A stretch of DNA of 64,000 bases from Monomorium pharaonis (GCF_013373865.1 NC_050473.1:6521710-6585709), one strand, 5' to 3'. Positions 49,291 through 62,200 are shown, counted from the first letter of the stretch. Numbers and translations: made by a program. The notes: generated from the letters alone by a model not told the origin.

Positions 49291-51589
49291 CTTTAAACGT
49301 TAAAAAACGAAAGCAAGACAGAAAAGTTAGTTTGTAACTAAATTGTTAAACTTAGAGAGTTTTTCAAGCGCTTTTCTTGGCTTATCGTGGATTCTTCACT
49401 CTTATAGGCTGATATTTTAGACGCTTCAGATACATAATACCGGTATCGATGACACTATCGCGGAAGCAATCTTTTGTAGATGGACGGGATTACAGCGCAA
49501 TGTTCCAAATAAATCAACAGCCCCCGTCCCAGCATTTATCCTACTGCCTCGACTTTTCCTTTTTCCTTCGCCATTCAAACTTCCAGCCGTTTCATTCAAT
49601 GTCGCGGCTATTTCCGTTGACTCTCCGACACTCATTACATATGCGATCGATCGCCAGGTAACCTCGGCATCTGAATCTTCTCGGCAATATTTAATTTAAT
49701 TCATTAATTTTGACGACACGGAACTTCTTAAACGGGCGACACGTTATCGGTAAATTTTTTAGAGGTCACTCACGAATGTAAAAGGTATTAGAATGCATCA
49801 CTGCAACATTTATCGCATCTAGGAAACAAAGTACCGACATTAACTCCACAATCTGACTGTAATATTTAATATTTAATGTAGTTTCTTCGACTCATACATT
49901 CTCGACAACTTAACAGCTTACGTCGCGGAGAAATTTCTTATCCCAGGATTAGTATTCGAGAATACTGAGATTAGTATTCTAATCGCACCATTTCTCGCAT
50001 TTCTCCTTGTAACATCCACTATTATTACGATGGTAATAATTTTCTGATAATGAACAAGACAATTAAACAGCACAAAAAGGGCAGAATTCTAATTGACACA
50101 TTTATTCGACGTGTCCTTTTGATTATTATAAAAATTAAAAAGGAGAAAAAAGAATAAATAAACCCTGAAATAAATTTACAGACTTTGTAAAAGCAATAAA
50201 TAAAAATGGGAAAAAATGATGAAAAAATAATAAGATAATCTAATCATTTTGGATTTTTGGATAATTGGCAGATATACTGTAATGCGATATAATATTTGTA
50301 TAATGTGAAACGCGATTGAAGTAACGTCTCGAGAATTTTCGGATTTCTTTAAAGTACAAGGTTCGTTCGAAGCGGAAGATTTTCCCCATCTAAGACCTTA
50401 ATTTCGGGAAAGCCCTTCTCAACTGATCCTCTCCCTCTTTGTGCACGCTCCAATTCACCCCGGGCCCAATCTCTCACGCCATTGTTTCCCACCCCTCTCC
50501 CCCAAGTGTGTTCCATCATTCGGCTGTCCCCTCTCGCCCTCCATCCTCTCTTTTTGATTGACCGTTTCCCCGCGAGCGGACCGATTACAGATATTGATAC
50601 AAAGCGCGCGAAGAGACGAAAAGGGGTGAATAGCCCTCTCTTTCTCTCTCTTGCTCTCATCCTACGTCGCGTCACTGATGGCCTTTCCTTTTGCCACGTG
50701 CAAATTGACATCCGTTTAAATCCTCTGCGCTTTGCAGATTCTATACCTCGTAGGATTACGTAACATCTACCTGCGTTTGCAACGAACTATTTTTTTCCCC
50801 AAATCACATATTTGAAATGTCAGAGCCTCGGCCGTTCTTTTTTTAAACGTCAAATTCCCGTCGGGCAGTTCCGAGTTCCGATTTTTCATATTTGGAACGT
50901 CGGATCCGATATACCACGTTACTCGCTATGTTTGCGTGATGGATTGTTACGAATTCGCAATTTTTTTTTTTTTTCGCGACGTCAGACGGCGAGACGAGTG
51001 TAAAAGACGCAGAATCCGCCCGCTGTTTGTCCACGTTGTCGCGCGGTGACGCGACACTCGAGTAAACACGCTCGAAATAATTAACAGCGCGTAAAATTAT
51101 CGCCGGCGTTCTATTTAGACCAGCGGAGCTTCGATCGTCGACGTGCGGCGATTAACGTGCGAAAATAAAAACAGGAAGTAGTAGTAGTGGCAGCCGGATG
51201 TACGTACTCCGGCGCTGAAAGCCGAAAGTCGATAAAGCCGAGAATCGATAAGCGATCGCCTCCGGGTTTACGTGGCAGTAAAATACCCATTGGTCCCTGG
51301 CTGCATTCGAAGAATGCACGCCGGTCAATATTTACTGCATCGCCCCCGTGCGAACCGAGCTTTCTTCAAAGACTACAACAGTTCATGATCGATTAATCGG
51401 CCACGTGCCCCCCCCCCGCGTACACAGAGAGCCGTAAAGTTTCCTTCGATAACGCGGAGAAACGTATCCGTCACCACACATCGATCTCCCTTTCAAAAAT
51501 TTACTTCCCGCTACTGCGTTCTGCAAATTTAAATCAAATTAACTCACGATTGACAGGGCTGCATGCGGAACGCGTCACTAATCCACTGC

Positions 51590-51711
51590 AATCCCAACAA
51601 ACCTCAACTAAAAGTTATATAACTGTTATAAGTTATGTAACTGTTATTTTGTTGAGTGGGGAAATTACAACTAGCAGTTATACAACTTTTAATTGGTGTT
51701 TGCTTGGGAAT
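51590..51711. mobile_element. Small hairpin MITE
   Basis: The ends ATCCCAACAAACCTCAACTA and, from the right, ATTCCCAAGCAAACACCAAT are inverted copies. They continue into AAAAGTT-TATAACTG on both arms. Total length about 120 bp, non-coding. Confidence 0.55.
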
Positions 51712-54625
51712 AGTATTGTAATTTGCTCCCTAATGTATTTTGTAACATTGGCACGTTAATTTCTGCGGACATGCTGCGAGAGAATGCTGAAATTTTTCCT
51801 CAAATTTCTCCCTCGGTTGTATTCGCGAAGCGACATATTCGGCAGTTTTCGGCAATTTCCTCGCCGAAAGGAGTTTGGCTAAAAACGTTCATGGCCACAG
51901 ACAGCTATTATCGACGTCCATCAAAGCCATCCGAGCATCATATAAGATTAAACCGCGTCGGACGATTCTCACGCTTGTTCCGTCAAATATTTAGCTTCCC
52001 TGCCCCGGAGAGGGGCGGAGGGAAGAGCGAAAGGCGGCATATCATCCCCGCCGAGTTTCGTGACATTCTTGGAACAACGTGTGGAATCCGCCGTGCGCAT
52101 GAAAGATTAAGTGCCACTGATTTACGGGCGCCTCCCCATCGCGTTTCTATCAATTTAATATCACGCGAAAACGTCCCATCTTTTCTCCCTTTCTTTCCCC
52201 TCCCCCCCTCCCGCACGGAAAACATAGCGAGCAGGGGAAAACGTCCGTTTGTATCTCTTTATTGAATTATTCAAAGCAGCTTCGGCCTTTATCGTAATTG
52301 CATTCCCCTTTAACTCCGCGACGGTACACTGAATTAATTATAAATTTAATTGGCAAGGCAAGCCGACTAAATGTATTTATATATAAATATTTATTATTTC
52401 CCTTATTATTTCGTTGTAATATTAATCGTAGAAATCGAAAATTATTATTATTATGCTACACTCAAGATAAAATTGCTATACATTGAAATAAAATTCTTAG
52501 AATCCCAATTCACATATTGTTATAAAATTATCGTTTGTTATACTTTAATTTAAAAATTAGTTTAAAACTGGATTAAATATCAAATGTTACAATATGCGTG
52601 CATGCATATGTATAAATATGCAAATATGTATTATATGTAGGATGCGTCACGTGTTTCAATTTTTGTTAAATGTAATTTTTGCAAAATAGATAAAAACAGG
52701 CAAAAATTAATCGATGTAATAATATTTATTTTTCTGCACCGACTTAGTTTTTTCTGAAAATGTATCAGGAACGTGCACTTTTTGTTTAATAGAATCGTAT
52801 ATATTTTTTTGTGTAAATAAATTCTTCTGAATATTTTATTCTTGTATAAAAATTAGAACACAGTGTTTAAAAAAAAAAAAATTCATGAAACTTTATTCCA
52901 GCATATTTTAACATGGAATATATGAAACATCTCGTGAAATATTTTTTCTTTGAAAACTATACCGCAATACGTTTATACATAAAATATTCAAGCGAATTCA
53001 TTCAGCAAAACGTATATACATATATAATTCCTTTAAAGAAAATAGTACAATTGCATTTTTATGATACATCTTTATCCTCATGAAAAAAAATAGTTATTAG
53101 AAACAAATATGTATTATATTTTTCAACTTTTCAATTTTTATGTATTTTTTTTATCTTTAATGAAACGATTACTAGAACTGGCTTCAACTACTGAACATAC
53201 CATGTATATATTATATATTTACATATTTATTTGTATGCATATTGTAACATTATAGGTTTGGCCCAGTTTTAAATTAATTTTTAATTTATTGAAGCATAAT
53301 TAACGATAATTTCATAACAATGTAAATATGAGATTCTATGAAATTTTAATATAATTTTAATTTTCCTTTAATGCAATGTCGTATATAATTATGATAATAG
53401 TATTCAGTTTCTATAAAGATAAGTACATAAAAAAATACAGAAATAAAATAATCCCAAATGATATTAAAATCCTTTTTTGAAAGTTTTTGAAGTTATTGCA
53501 TTCTAATTAGATCCTTCTTTATTCCTCCAATCTTTATTCTAATTAATTATTATAAAATTAAGTAACTGTCTCTCTCTCTCTCTCTCTTTTATTTAAGATC
53601 GATCAGAAGGTATTTCTTCGGTTAATTCTCCTGTAATTGTACACATCGATTTTTCCGATGTCGATTCTCTCCCACGATCGCTGTTATTTCCGCCGCCGAA
53701 GTGCAGAGATACGATGGGGATTAGATCTCACGTTAGGCAATAACTTTAATTCTATTCGTCTCCTTTTGCCTCATCCCGCAGCATCACGCGATCGCAATTA
53801 AGCTTTCACCCGGCAGTAAGTCCGGTTTCATGTAATTGGAACGTTGAATTCCATACTAAATCTAGATTTACCTAGGGTAAGCCTTCGCACATACGACATT
53901 TCGAAAAATCGCGTAATCGAGAAGCCGAGGGAAAAAATCGTTCGGAAATATCATCTTCGCGTGTATTACGCTGAGAAGGTGATCACGTGGAAATTCCCTC
54001 GCACGGCAATTCGGAGATCGGCATAATTTGATACTTCGACGTTTCTATATACGTATTAATTAAGATAACGAAATTATTCGGGTTATTTCCTCTTCTCTTT
54101 AAACGAAATTAACAGTAATTGTATTGTATTCCGTATGCTCGTTCAACGACGGCGCCATTGTGGATATAATTTGAGAATAATAAGTTCGGGATAATACGTT
54201 TCAGGGGACGCCCGCTCAAATTTCCCGACGTCGCCTCGCCTCGCTTTGAAATTTTAATCGCGCACGCGAAACATTTTATATCGCGACGTGAAAATGAATA
54301 TTTAATTCGCGCGTTAGTACAATCGCTCATCTTTTTTGCCCTGCTATCATCTCACCGATCTGAAAGAAATACATCTACAGATACGTAAGGTACAAGACCT
54401 GTCACAGACTCGCGTGATGTACAAGGGAAACACCCAATTAACTCGTTATTATATAGTTCACAACAGTTTACTGTCAGTATTAATATTGAGTAGTAATAAG
54501 TCAATAATACGCTCTCCTGCATAATTGTGTGTTATTTTTTATCTTGTGATAGGCCAGAAGTCGTGGGTATTAATAAAATAATCCCAATGTTAATTTCGGG
54601 AAGCATCTCGTTAATAATTGGGAGA

Positions 54626-54642
54626 GAAAGAGAGAGAGAGAC

Positions 54643-54677
<35 letters not shown>
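54626..54677. repeat. (GA)n microsatellite, interrupted
   Basis: GA units with CAGA interruptions near 54641-54648. Confidence 0.9.
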
Positions 54678-54679
<2 letters not shown>

Positions 54680-55193
54680 AAAAGAAATCAAATAGATTGT
54701 GCATCAGAATATATCTAACCAGAATTATGCGAGGGAAATTTTTATATCCGAAATATTGGCAGGCAGTGATAAATTTCAAGTGGCATATATCACTACTTCG
54801 CTTATCTCTCAATTTAACTAAGGAAGTACATCTATCATGACACAGAATGTATGACGAGACTCGTAAGAAGAAATGTAAAACTCTTTTACTTTTGTTAAAT
54901 TTCTCGGAAAAACTCAGTTTCTTTTTTCTCGAGAAATTTGAAAGAAAAAAAAGGAATATAATCATAATGCCGACGTAAAATCCCGCTTTTCGCACCGTTT
55001 GATCTGCATTTTTGCACGAAAGTCGATTAAAGATTCACGATCGGCGTGGATGAGATCAGTACTTTTTTAGAGCATTTTTTCCCGGGGGGCTTACAAGGTG
55101 AAATTGCGATTATACGAACGCGTGTTCACGAGAACCGGATTGTCTCCTATAAGGGTACAGCTTCGAGTTGGGATTATATTGTTAGTACACGAT

Positions 55194-55241
55194 ATACATT
55201 TAATCCCGGAATCCGGCCGTGGATTCTCGGATTAAATGTAT
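55194..55241. ncRNA. 48-nt hairpin
   Basis: Arms of 21 nt (ATACATTTAATCC..GAATCC and its inverse) differ at two positions and enclose a 6-nt GGCCGT loop. It is too short for a typical insect pre-miRNA, and may be a transposon end, a binding palindrome or a chance structure. Confidence 0.3.
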
Positions 55242-58189
55242 ACCGCCGGTAGACTAGTACGCGCGAGTTAACTCCGGAAGGTAGACGGGCTCCGTTGATG
55301 AAGTCTCCCGATGTCGCTTTTTATTTCAGTCGAAGAGCATCGCGGGCTCGCCTGGAACGAGGTGATAAACCCCTTTTACAGACGCGATAATCTCCTTGAA
55401 ACGTGGCTCGCGTTGTTGTCGCCGTCGCGGGGGCCACCCTGTACCCGGCGCATGTACCGGGTGCACCGTGTGGTAATAAAGTATATATACACGCGGATTG
55501 GAGACGCAGACTCCGCTGTATCGATCTGCTCGCGGAACAGAGACGAGAACAGCGGGCGAGCTTGTCACCGGCGCGAACGGACGCCGGCGGATCGAACTAT
55601 TTGCTCCGCCAGATGAATCCTTCGAGCGAGTTATTTGACGGCGATTTATCCGATGTAGATGTCTTAACCATATGTATGTGCAAAGTCGGCCGCAACCCTG
55701 GGGAACAGCCCGCTTCGGAAAACTACAACCTTCGTCGCACATACTTCTTCTTCCCGAAGTTCCGCGTTTTACTTTTTTTGGAGAGGAAAAAAAAACAAAG
55801 CCTCGAGTGAGTCGTTAATTATAGTAACTAATAATTTGAATCGTATGTAGAATTGATCGAGAATTTAAGGTGGCGATTCGTTTACACTTGCAATATTTTA
55901 ATTGGGGAACCTAGAGCTCCAGTAGCTGGTTTAAGATTGTCTTAAATGCCTTAAAATGTTGACAATGTAATTGACTTATGACATTAATGTATAATCGTGA
56001 TTATCTCAGCAGAAAATGACTTATATCGTTGAGAACATAATAATTTTTTAGAGCATATGTTTTTTTGATCCTGTAAGAACACTGTTGATTCTAACTGTAT
56101 AAAATTAAATTAATGAAATGTTATTGATAACTTTTAATAAGATTTCACATACTATTTTTGCATACTCTTAATTTTGTAGTTGAAAATGGACATGACTGTA
56201 CAATTAAACAGCTGCAACGTTTACATATCACCACGTATTTTAATGCTATCTACCTAGAATTTTTTAAAATTATTTCTTTAACAACGTTACTAAATTTCTT
56301 GTTATATTTCTTTTATCAAAGATTATCTTTAGTTTATAAACATATTTTTATTAATTGTTAATTTTTTACACGTATGAAGAAATTACATGATGAATGGAGT
56401 TAAATCTTTGCAAAAATATACAAAAAAAATCTGCTCTAACTATTGATTTATGTATATCAAAGCATTTTAGAAAGTAACATGACAGTCGATGCAGTTGTCA
56501 CAAGATGTCATGTAAAACTCTAATTTAATTTTTATTTTCTTAGAAACTACACGATCTAAAATCGGTTAAAAATTTTAATATAATTAATTTTGCTTTTAGA
56601 TTAACATTGGAAATTTTAAAATTCTGACCTCGTAAACAGCAACTCGAAAAGTTCCTGAATACAAGATTTTAAAAAAATTGGTCCGATATAAATTTTGTAA
56701 CACAAAGGGTTAAAACAGTATTGAATATACGATGAGGCTATGAATCCCGGCTAAATATTTTAAAACACTTCCGTATTTACCACAATATGATGTCTTTTAT
56801 CTTTGTTCTCACATTGTCCGAATTATCTCAATGATGCAGTTATTGCATCTACATTATTCAATTACGACGTGAATCTCGCGGTTTTAATCGGGGCATTCTT
56901 CGAGTTCTTCGGATTTTTTCTCGGTGCATCTTGATTTCGCTATGCGCAAGGTCGCGAGCGGCATGGTATCTTGTTTAATTGGATCAATTAGAACCAATGA
57001 TCGATGATGTATCGGTTTTGCGGTCAACCGACGCTGTTGTTAATTACGATTTTATCGTTACGAGAGACTGTTAATTGCACTTAAATTGTGCGGAATGTTA
57101 TTCGCAATACATAAAAATTTACATAAAAGTAAATTAAGTGACGTTTAATTTTATTTTTTAAATAATCAATTGTTGCTACTTTTTCTCGAAGCAAATGATA
57201 AACGTTTTATTCTTGTCTAGGTTTAAAATTAATCAGGAAACTAAATTTTTTATCGCATGACTGACAGATTTTGATGGTCCTTTTACGTAGGGGATCCGTC
57301 GTAATTTATAAAATTTTTATTGGGAATGAATTCCGTTGGTTCCCGTTTCGTCCCTGCGAAATATCTTCCCGTTTTCCCAGATAGAGAACGTCCTGCATAA
57401 TGCGTGCGACCGAATTGCGCCCGTTTTAATGTCAGCCGCTTGATGCAACACCATCCGTGCAAATTGCCGTGAGGGAACGCTTATTAAGGACCTCGGTGCC
57501 CGATAATCCGTCCCTCGCAATTTCCAGTCGATAATTCACCATCGACCTTGCACATTTAAGCGACACATGCGAAAACCGTATAAAGATACGGCGGTGAAGT
57601 GACCGGCGGTGATAATTTGTCCCTCCATCGCACTGGGATGAGAATTGTGCGGTCGTTCGACCACTTTTGTGTCACGCATCGTTTATCTTGCAACAGCTTC
57701 GTATCTCCTTGAGTTTTCTTTCTCTTCAAGTTCAATTTAAAGTTTAGTAAGAATTACGCCAGATCAATTTGAATTTGAGTGCCATTTTCTTAAGGATTCG
57801 CTAATTTGTTACAACAACTCAAGAAAGAAAAATTTTCCAGTTTGAATCATTAAAATTTTCTAATAATATTTTTAAATACGATTTTGATTTACGTTTTAGT
57901 CTGCTAATTGTAAAGGAAAAGTATTATTAACTCTTTATTCAATTCCAGACTAATTTTTTTTGTAAAAACTACTTTTTTTTTTAGTATAATATTGTTATAG
58001 CAAATGAGCGATATGCGTTTCAAAGTATTAATTTAAAAATATATAAATTTCATTGTTCCATGAATTGTTCTTTTTGTCTGTGTTCTTTTTATCTGTGTAA
58101 AATTAAAACAGAACTCTCTTATTGATTCAACAGTTACAATTAATTTTCTATTTCCTCTTGATTTTCATGTAAAATTACGTTTCGTAGTT

Positions 58190-58430
58190 ATTTATAAATT
58201 TGATGAGAAAGTAATATTATGAGTTTTATTAAATTTTTTAGTGTGTTAATAAAATTCTAATAAATATTTGTGCAAAAGTTTATTTGAAATTTGCTCGTTT
58301 AAAAGTTAATTAACCGTAGCAAAATATAAATAAATGCAACATTAATACCGCTATTATAAATGAAATTACTCGTTGTTTTACAATTGGTTTTAGAGTTAAA
58401 AATTCAAGAGTGATATTCACGATCAAAATT
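58190..58430 (+). repeat. Dispersed AT-rich repeat, copy 2
   Basis: Partner of 15030-15270 in direct orientation. Confidence 0.45.
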
Positions 58431-58733
58431 TTTTATTACAAAAACGAAAGAATAACTTGAGAAGCTTGCAATTTTCAAATTTTAATAATTTTTAGCTAGC
58501 ATTGTACAAATAAAACATTTCTAAAGAATATTTTTCTTTTCGGAGTTGTTTAACGTTTAACAAACTATATATTTCAGTTTGCAAAAATAATTGCTTTCCA
58601 TAGAAGAGGCAAATTCTTCAACATTCGCAAAAATCTTAAAGCGTATGTTAAATCTCAACATTTAATTTTCGACAACTATGGCGTTAATATTTGGCAAGAA
58701 CTTTTCGAAGTAAAGAGAGCCTTAATCGCTCAG

Positions 58734-58780
58734 GGATCTCATGTCTCCGGGAGTGTATGAACAAGCCATTGTAACGCTCG
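58734..58780 (+). CDS. Internal coding exon (phase 2 to 1)
   Basis: The acceptor is ATCGCTCAG (ending 58733; pyrimidine tract modest) and the donor GTAAGTGTCT starts at 58781. The first base completes the AT left by exon 45167 to give ATG (Met). The exon then reads DLMSPGVYEQAIVTL and ends on a lone G. It is 47 nt long. The phase match to 45167 and the clean donor support it; the weak acceptor and short length count against. The next exon would start in phase 1 and must lie right of 58781, probably outside the window. Confidence 0.42.
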
Positions 58781-60299
58781 GTAAGTGTCTCTTAATCAAC
58801 TGAATCCGCAATGGAATTTCCTTTAACCACTAATCGGTGATCTCCGAAATAATTAAAGGCCGCTTCTCCATCTCTTCAGGTTGAACATCGCCTTACCCGA
58901 AACGATCTATAAGCGGAGCTTATCTCGACGATGAGCACAGGTACATCTTAATCGTTTAAAAGCCGCGCGTATCTAGCTTTCTTTCGATGTTAATTCCTCC
59001 GATCGTCTCTCTTTTTCGCCGAAGTTGTTAATCCGCAATATCGCCGGAGACATTTATCCCGCGTTAACATATTTCGTGTATCTTTGTATACGCGCGAGAG
59101 CGCCACGAGCGTGCTGCTGTATATTAACGATGTGGATCGTGAGCCAAGCCGTCAGTGTCAATGTTGTTTACCGCTGGGATGCAGTGTACACGCGCACAAA
59201 CACGCACCACACGGACCCGCACACAGGCACACAGGCACACGTCCTACGTGCCGTGCATACCTTTGACCTAGATAAGGGGAAGTCGATGCGATTCTTATCC
59301 CGGGTCCATAGCCACGGGGCATCTCCTACGGTGTTGAACTTAATGGAGCTTGAATACGCGAAGATGAGAGGGAGGACGATCTCACGAGGGCTCGAGGCGG
59401 TCTTCCGGGAATTTTCGCCAATTTCACCGATTTTATCCGAGAGTCGCCGCATTAATTCTTACCCAGCGTCAAATAACGAAGGAACACGAAAGAGAGAGAG
59501 AGAGAGAGGGACAGAGAGAAGAAAGAGGGAGAGATAGGAGTGAGTTGCAAACTTCGTGTTTTATTAAAATGAGGGAAAACGTGGTGTCGATCCAGAGCTT
59601 TACCGCGACTTTACACAACACGGATTCGTGCGGATTTATTAAAGTATTACGCTTTAAAGCGACGCCGAAAGCCATCGAAAATTTACAAAAAAAAAAAACA
59701 TTTTTACCGCACAAATATTTTACGTTTTACACGAAACAAAAGGATTATATGTATAACGGGGGAGGGGGGATATCTCGGAAAAATGTCTGTCTCGATATAA
59801 CAAATACCAGATTTTTTTTTTTCATACCAATATTGATAAATACTGCTGCTGTAAAAATAACTCGTTGAAAAAGTCGAAGTGTACAATATATTTGAGAAAA
59901 ATGTGTAATAAGAAATTGCAAAGAGATCTGTTTACAAATATTTCATGAGCGACTTAAAAAATGCACTTTCGAGTAGCTTCCGATATTCCGACGAAAGTCT
60001 TATTTTTCCGTCTCTTCCTTCGTTGAAACGAACTTACTCATGCGTATCGAATAATATCGAAATACCCTGTACTTTAAAGGGCATCGGATATACGCATTTT
60101 ATCGGAAATCAAAGATTTCCGACGAACGTTTCGCAATATCGCACGCAGCAACAAAGAAACAGCGAAAAGTCTTCATCTCGATAAGCGGGCGGCACTTCGC
60201 TCGCCAGGTTTCCGCGCGGCTAAACGCTTAAATAAATAGGGCTTACGCAGAAAGCCCTTCGAAATGAGAGTTAACCCTTCTACTCGACACGCGGTTCGC
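58781..60299 (+). other. Intron sequence upstream of P3
   Basis: A long open frame at about 59025-59537 runs into an Arg/Glu-rich (GA)n tract (59486-59535) and has no true ATG at its start, so it is not called. Otherwise nothing recognised. Confidence 0.35.
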
Positions 60300-60553
60300 G
60301 CACCGCGCGGCGACGACGGGTAGAGCGGGGTAAGGAGGAAAAGGATGAAGAAGAGGGCGAAGAAGAGAGGTGAACACGAACGCTCGAGCTCATCCCCCCG
60401 AGCCAGCGGGGGTGACGATGCGCGCGCGAAGCGGAAAGTAGGGCAGTGGGTAAGCGCGCGTAGCGCGCAGCCCACCCCTCGCCTTTCCCTTTCCCCTCCT
60501 CACCACGCTTGCGTAACGCTATCCCGGCTTTTACGTCATCGTTTGCCCGGGGA

Positions 60554-60561
60554 TGACGTCA
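60554..60561. promoter_or_regulatory. CRE palindrome TGACGTCA
   Basis: Perfect CREB/ATF site with a variant site (TACGTCA) 16 bp upstream. It suggests cAMP-responsive or ATF-family control of P3. Confidence 0.5.
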
Positions 60562-60642
60562 CACAGCCCAGGCTGTCGGCAGTCCCCGGCGTCTCTTCGC
60601 CGCCGGTGCTTCCAACCACCATAAACTCGCCGCACAAGCCGA

Positions 60643-60690
60643 CTCTCTCTCTCTCTCTCTCCCTCTCTCTTTCTCTCTTTCTCCGCATCC
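60643..60690. repeat. (CT)n tract in the P3 leader
   Basis: CT units with CCCT and TTT interruptions. Confidence 0.9.
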
Positions 60691-60719
60691 CCCTTTTCCG
60701 TCTCTTTGCCGGCTAACTA

Positions 60720-60887
60720 ATGACGAGCGAGGGTGAGGCATCCATCCCATCTCGACACAAGAAAACCGAGCGGGCTTGCTGCTTTCTTACGGATCACGAG
60801 AAACTTGTTCTCGGAGATGTGCACGCTAAAAGCATGAATGTAGAGGGACCCTGGACTGAAGAATACGAGATATTCTCGGGGTATTAA
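60720..60887 (+). CDS. Start codon after P3: short exon or 55-codon frame
   Basis: The first ATG after the ATG-free P3 leader follows an in-frame TAA by one codon, so it is a true frame start. There are two readings. (a) A donor AGG before GTGAGG ends the exon at 60732 after MTSE plus one base, giving a phase-1 first exon. (b) Without splicing, the frame runs 55 codons to TAA at 60885-60887, including FLTDHEKLVLGDVHAKSM and EGPWTEEYEIFSGY. The second reading looks protein-like, but a 55-codon frame occurs by chance. I favour (a) because its phase matches the other first exons. The function is not recognised. Confidence 0.33.
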   Translation: MTSEGEASIPSRHKKTERACCFLTDHEKLVLGDVHAKSMNVEGPWTEEYEIFSGY

Positions 60888-61140
60888 TCGCGGCTCTTCT
60901 CGTTTACTTCTCGTTTAAACGATGTTTGACGGTAACTCGCGGACGATGTTACTTCAACGAGGATCTCTCCGGACGTAGTTTAAATATCTTTGTAATTGAC
61001 TCGCCGACTCTGAGAAATTAAAGTTCTGTAGGAAAGTTCATTAGGAAAGACATCGTTCTCTATTATAGGAAAGATTATCTTTTCAATCTTCTATGTTCAC
61101 GGCTTGAGATTCTCAATTGTTTTAGCGATAACTGAAGAAA

Positions 61141-61340
61141 TCCCTATAAAAATCAAACAAGTTCAAAAAGTTCAATTTTCAAGAAACGAAAACTTTCTAT
61201 CTTCAGTCGCGCATTTATTGTAAAAATATTCAAATTTCTCCCCGGACATGTAATAAGTATGTAAAAACAGAATTGTATACTTTATAATTAATATTTGGAA
61301 ATAGAATAATTTTTTTCCAAGCGTATGCAAGCAAAGATTT
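61141..61340 (+). repeat. Dispersed repeat, copy 2
   Basis: Partner of 30805-31020. Shared blocks are GGACATGTAATA and ATTAATATTT at matching spacing. Confidence 0.4.
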
Positions 61341-62195
61341 AGGGTTTAGGATTAATTTGTTGGAGAATCTATTAAAAGAAGGTAAAGAGCACTTTTGGAA
61401 TTATTTAGCATTTTAGCATTTGCCAGAAAAATTTTAGATTTATTATTTATTTATGCTTTTTGTTTAATCTTTACGTTATTCTGTTAACAGAGACTAATAA
61501 GTAGGACACCACGTCCCAGATTTCTTAAAAAATGGAACTGTTTGACTTTTATACAGAAATCCTTTCAATTAAGAGCACTCGAGCTAACTTACGAAAATAA
61601 TAATATGAGTGAAAGCGAAAGATTCACGAAGTGAGAGAACTGCAGCTCTAAAATAAAAAACTTTTAACAAACAAATATCCGTAATACAAATTATCCGCGT
61701 TCCATTTTCTCTGTAAATTCTTATTTGCATTGAGAAACTTACTTGCGCTCATTAAATCCCACGAAGAAGTTTGTTTCTTCTATTTACCCATTATTCGAAT
61801 AAAATCGCGCTCGGCATTATTTTTCATTTTTCCGGCGAGATTTCTTGACGCGCTAACATACGATATTGGCGCTTTTATTCGCCCTCTCCCCCGCTTTTAT
61901 GGCGCACTCGATAAAAATCGAACAGCGCGCTACGATTCGTATGAACCTGTTCGTCCAAAGTTTCTGCGTCCTACATTTCCCTCGTTATTCCGAACACTCC
62001 TCAGCTTCGCGGTCTCACACGAGCATCGCGAAGAGTGGCACGCGGTAACGCCTCTCACGGTTAAGTTATAGCGAACCCTCTCGCGGAGAAGTACAACCGT
62101 AATATCCATCTTTCTCCCGCCGCCAATTATTTTTCGCGAGCAACTTGAATAGAATTTTAAAACACCTCTCTCATTCAATTGCTCACTCATTATCA

Positions 62196-62200
<5 letters not shown>

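Larger units (their letters stand above)
45168..58733 (+). other. Intron between exons 45167 and 58734
   Basis: Holds (CT)n at 45722-45752, related AT-rich repeat fragments at 46160-46370 and 47589-47994, a long fold-back (48896-49290), a hairpin MITE (51590-51711), (GA)n at 54626-54677, a 48-nt hairpin (55194-55241) and a dispersed repeat (58190-58430). GC-richer patches at 46.6-46.9, 48.3-48.7, 50.4-50.7, 51.8-52.3 and 55.2-55.8 kb have open frames of 90-180 codons on one or both strands, but no splice support or recognised family. The stretches 52.3-53.5 kb and 56.0-57.9 kb are plain and AT-rich. Confidence 0.35.
60300..60719 (+). promoter_or_regulatory. Promoter P3 island
   Basis: CpG-rich block with a palindromic CRE (TGACGTCA, 60554-60561) and a second CRE-like site TACGTCA (60532-60538). 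A GGCAGTCC initiator-like match lies near 60588 and (CT)n at 60643-60690. Apart from the ATG overlapping the CRE at 60553, there is no plus-strand ATG until 60720, which fits a leader of about 130 nt. Confidence 0.45.

Noticed and set aside
51723..52265. 180-codon open frame, plus strand
   Set aside because: It does not begin with ATG, has no recognised domain or splice support, and the opposite strand is also open. The GC-rich patch lowers stop frequency.
55046..55098. Frame reading DEISTFLEHFFPGGLQ before a GTGAAA donor, phase 1
   Set aside because: The apparent start is GTG, not ATG, and no acceptor precedes it. Interesting only because the phase matches the other exons.
55311..55810. Overlapping 101-138-codon frames on both strands
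   Set aside because: Frames are open in both directions over a GC-rich patch. None has splice or homology support.
59025..59537. 170-codon open frame, plus strand
   Set aside because: It starts at TTG, runs into a (GA)n tract giving RERERE, and has no recognisable domain.
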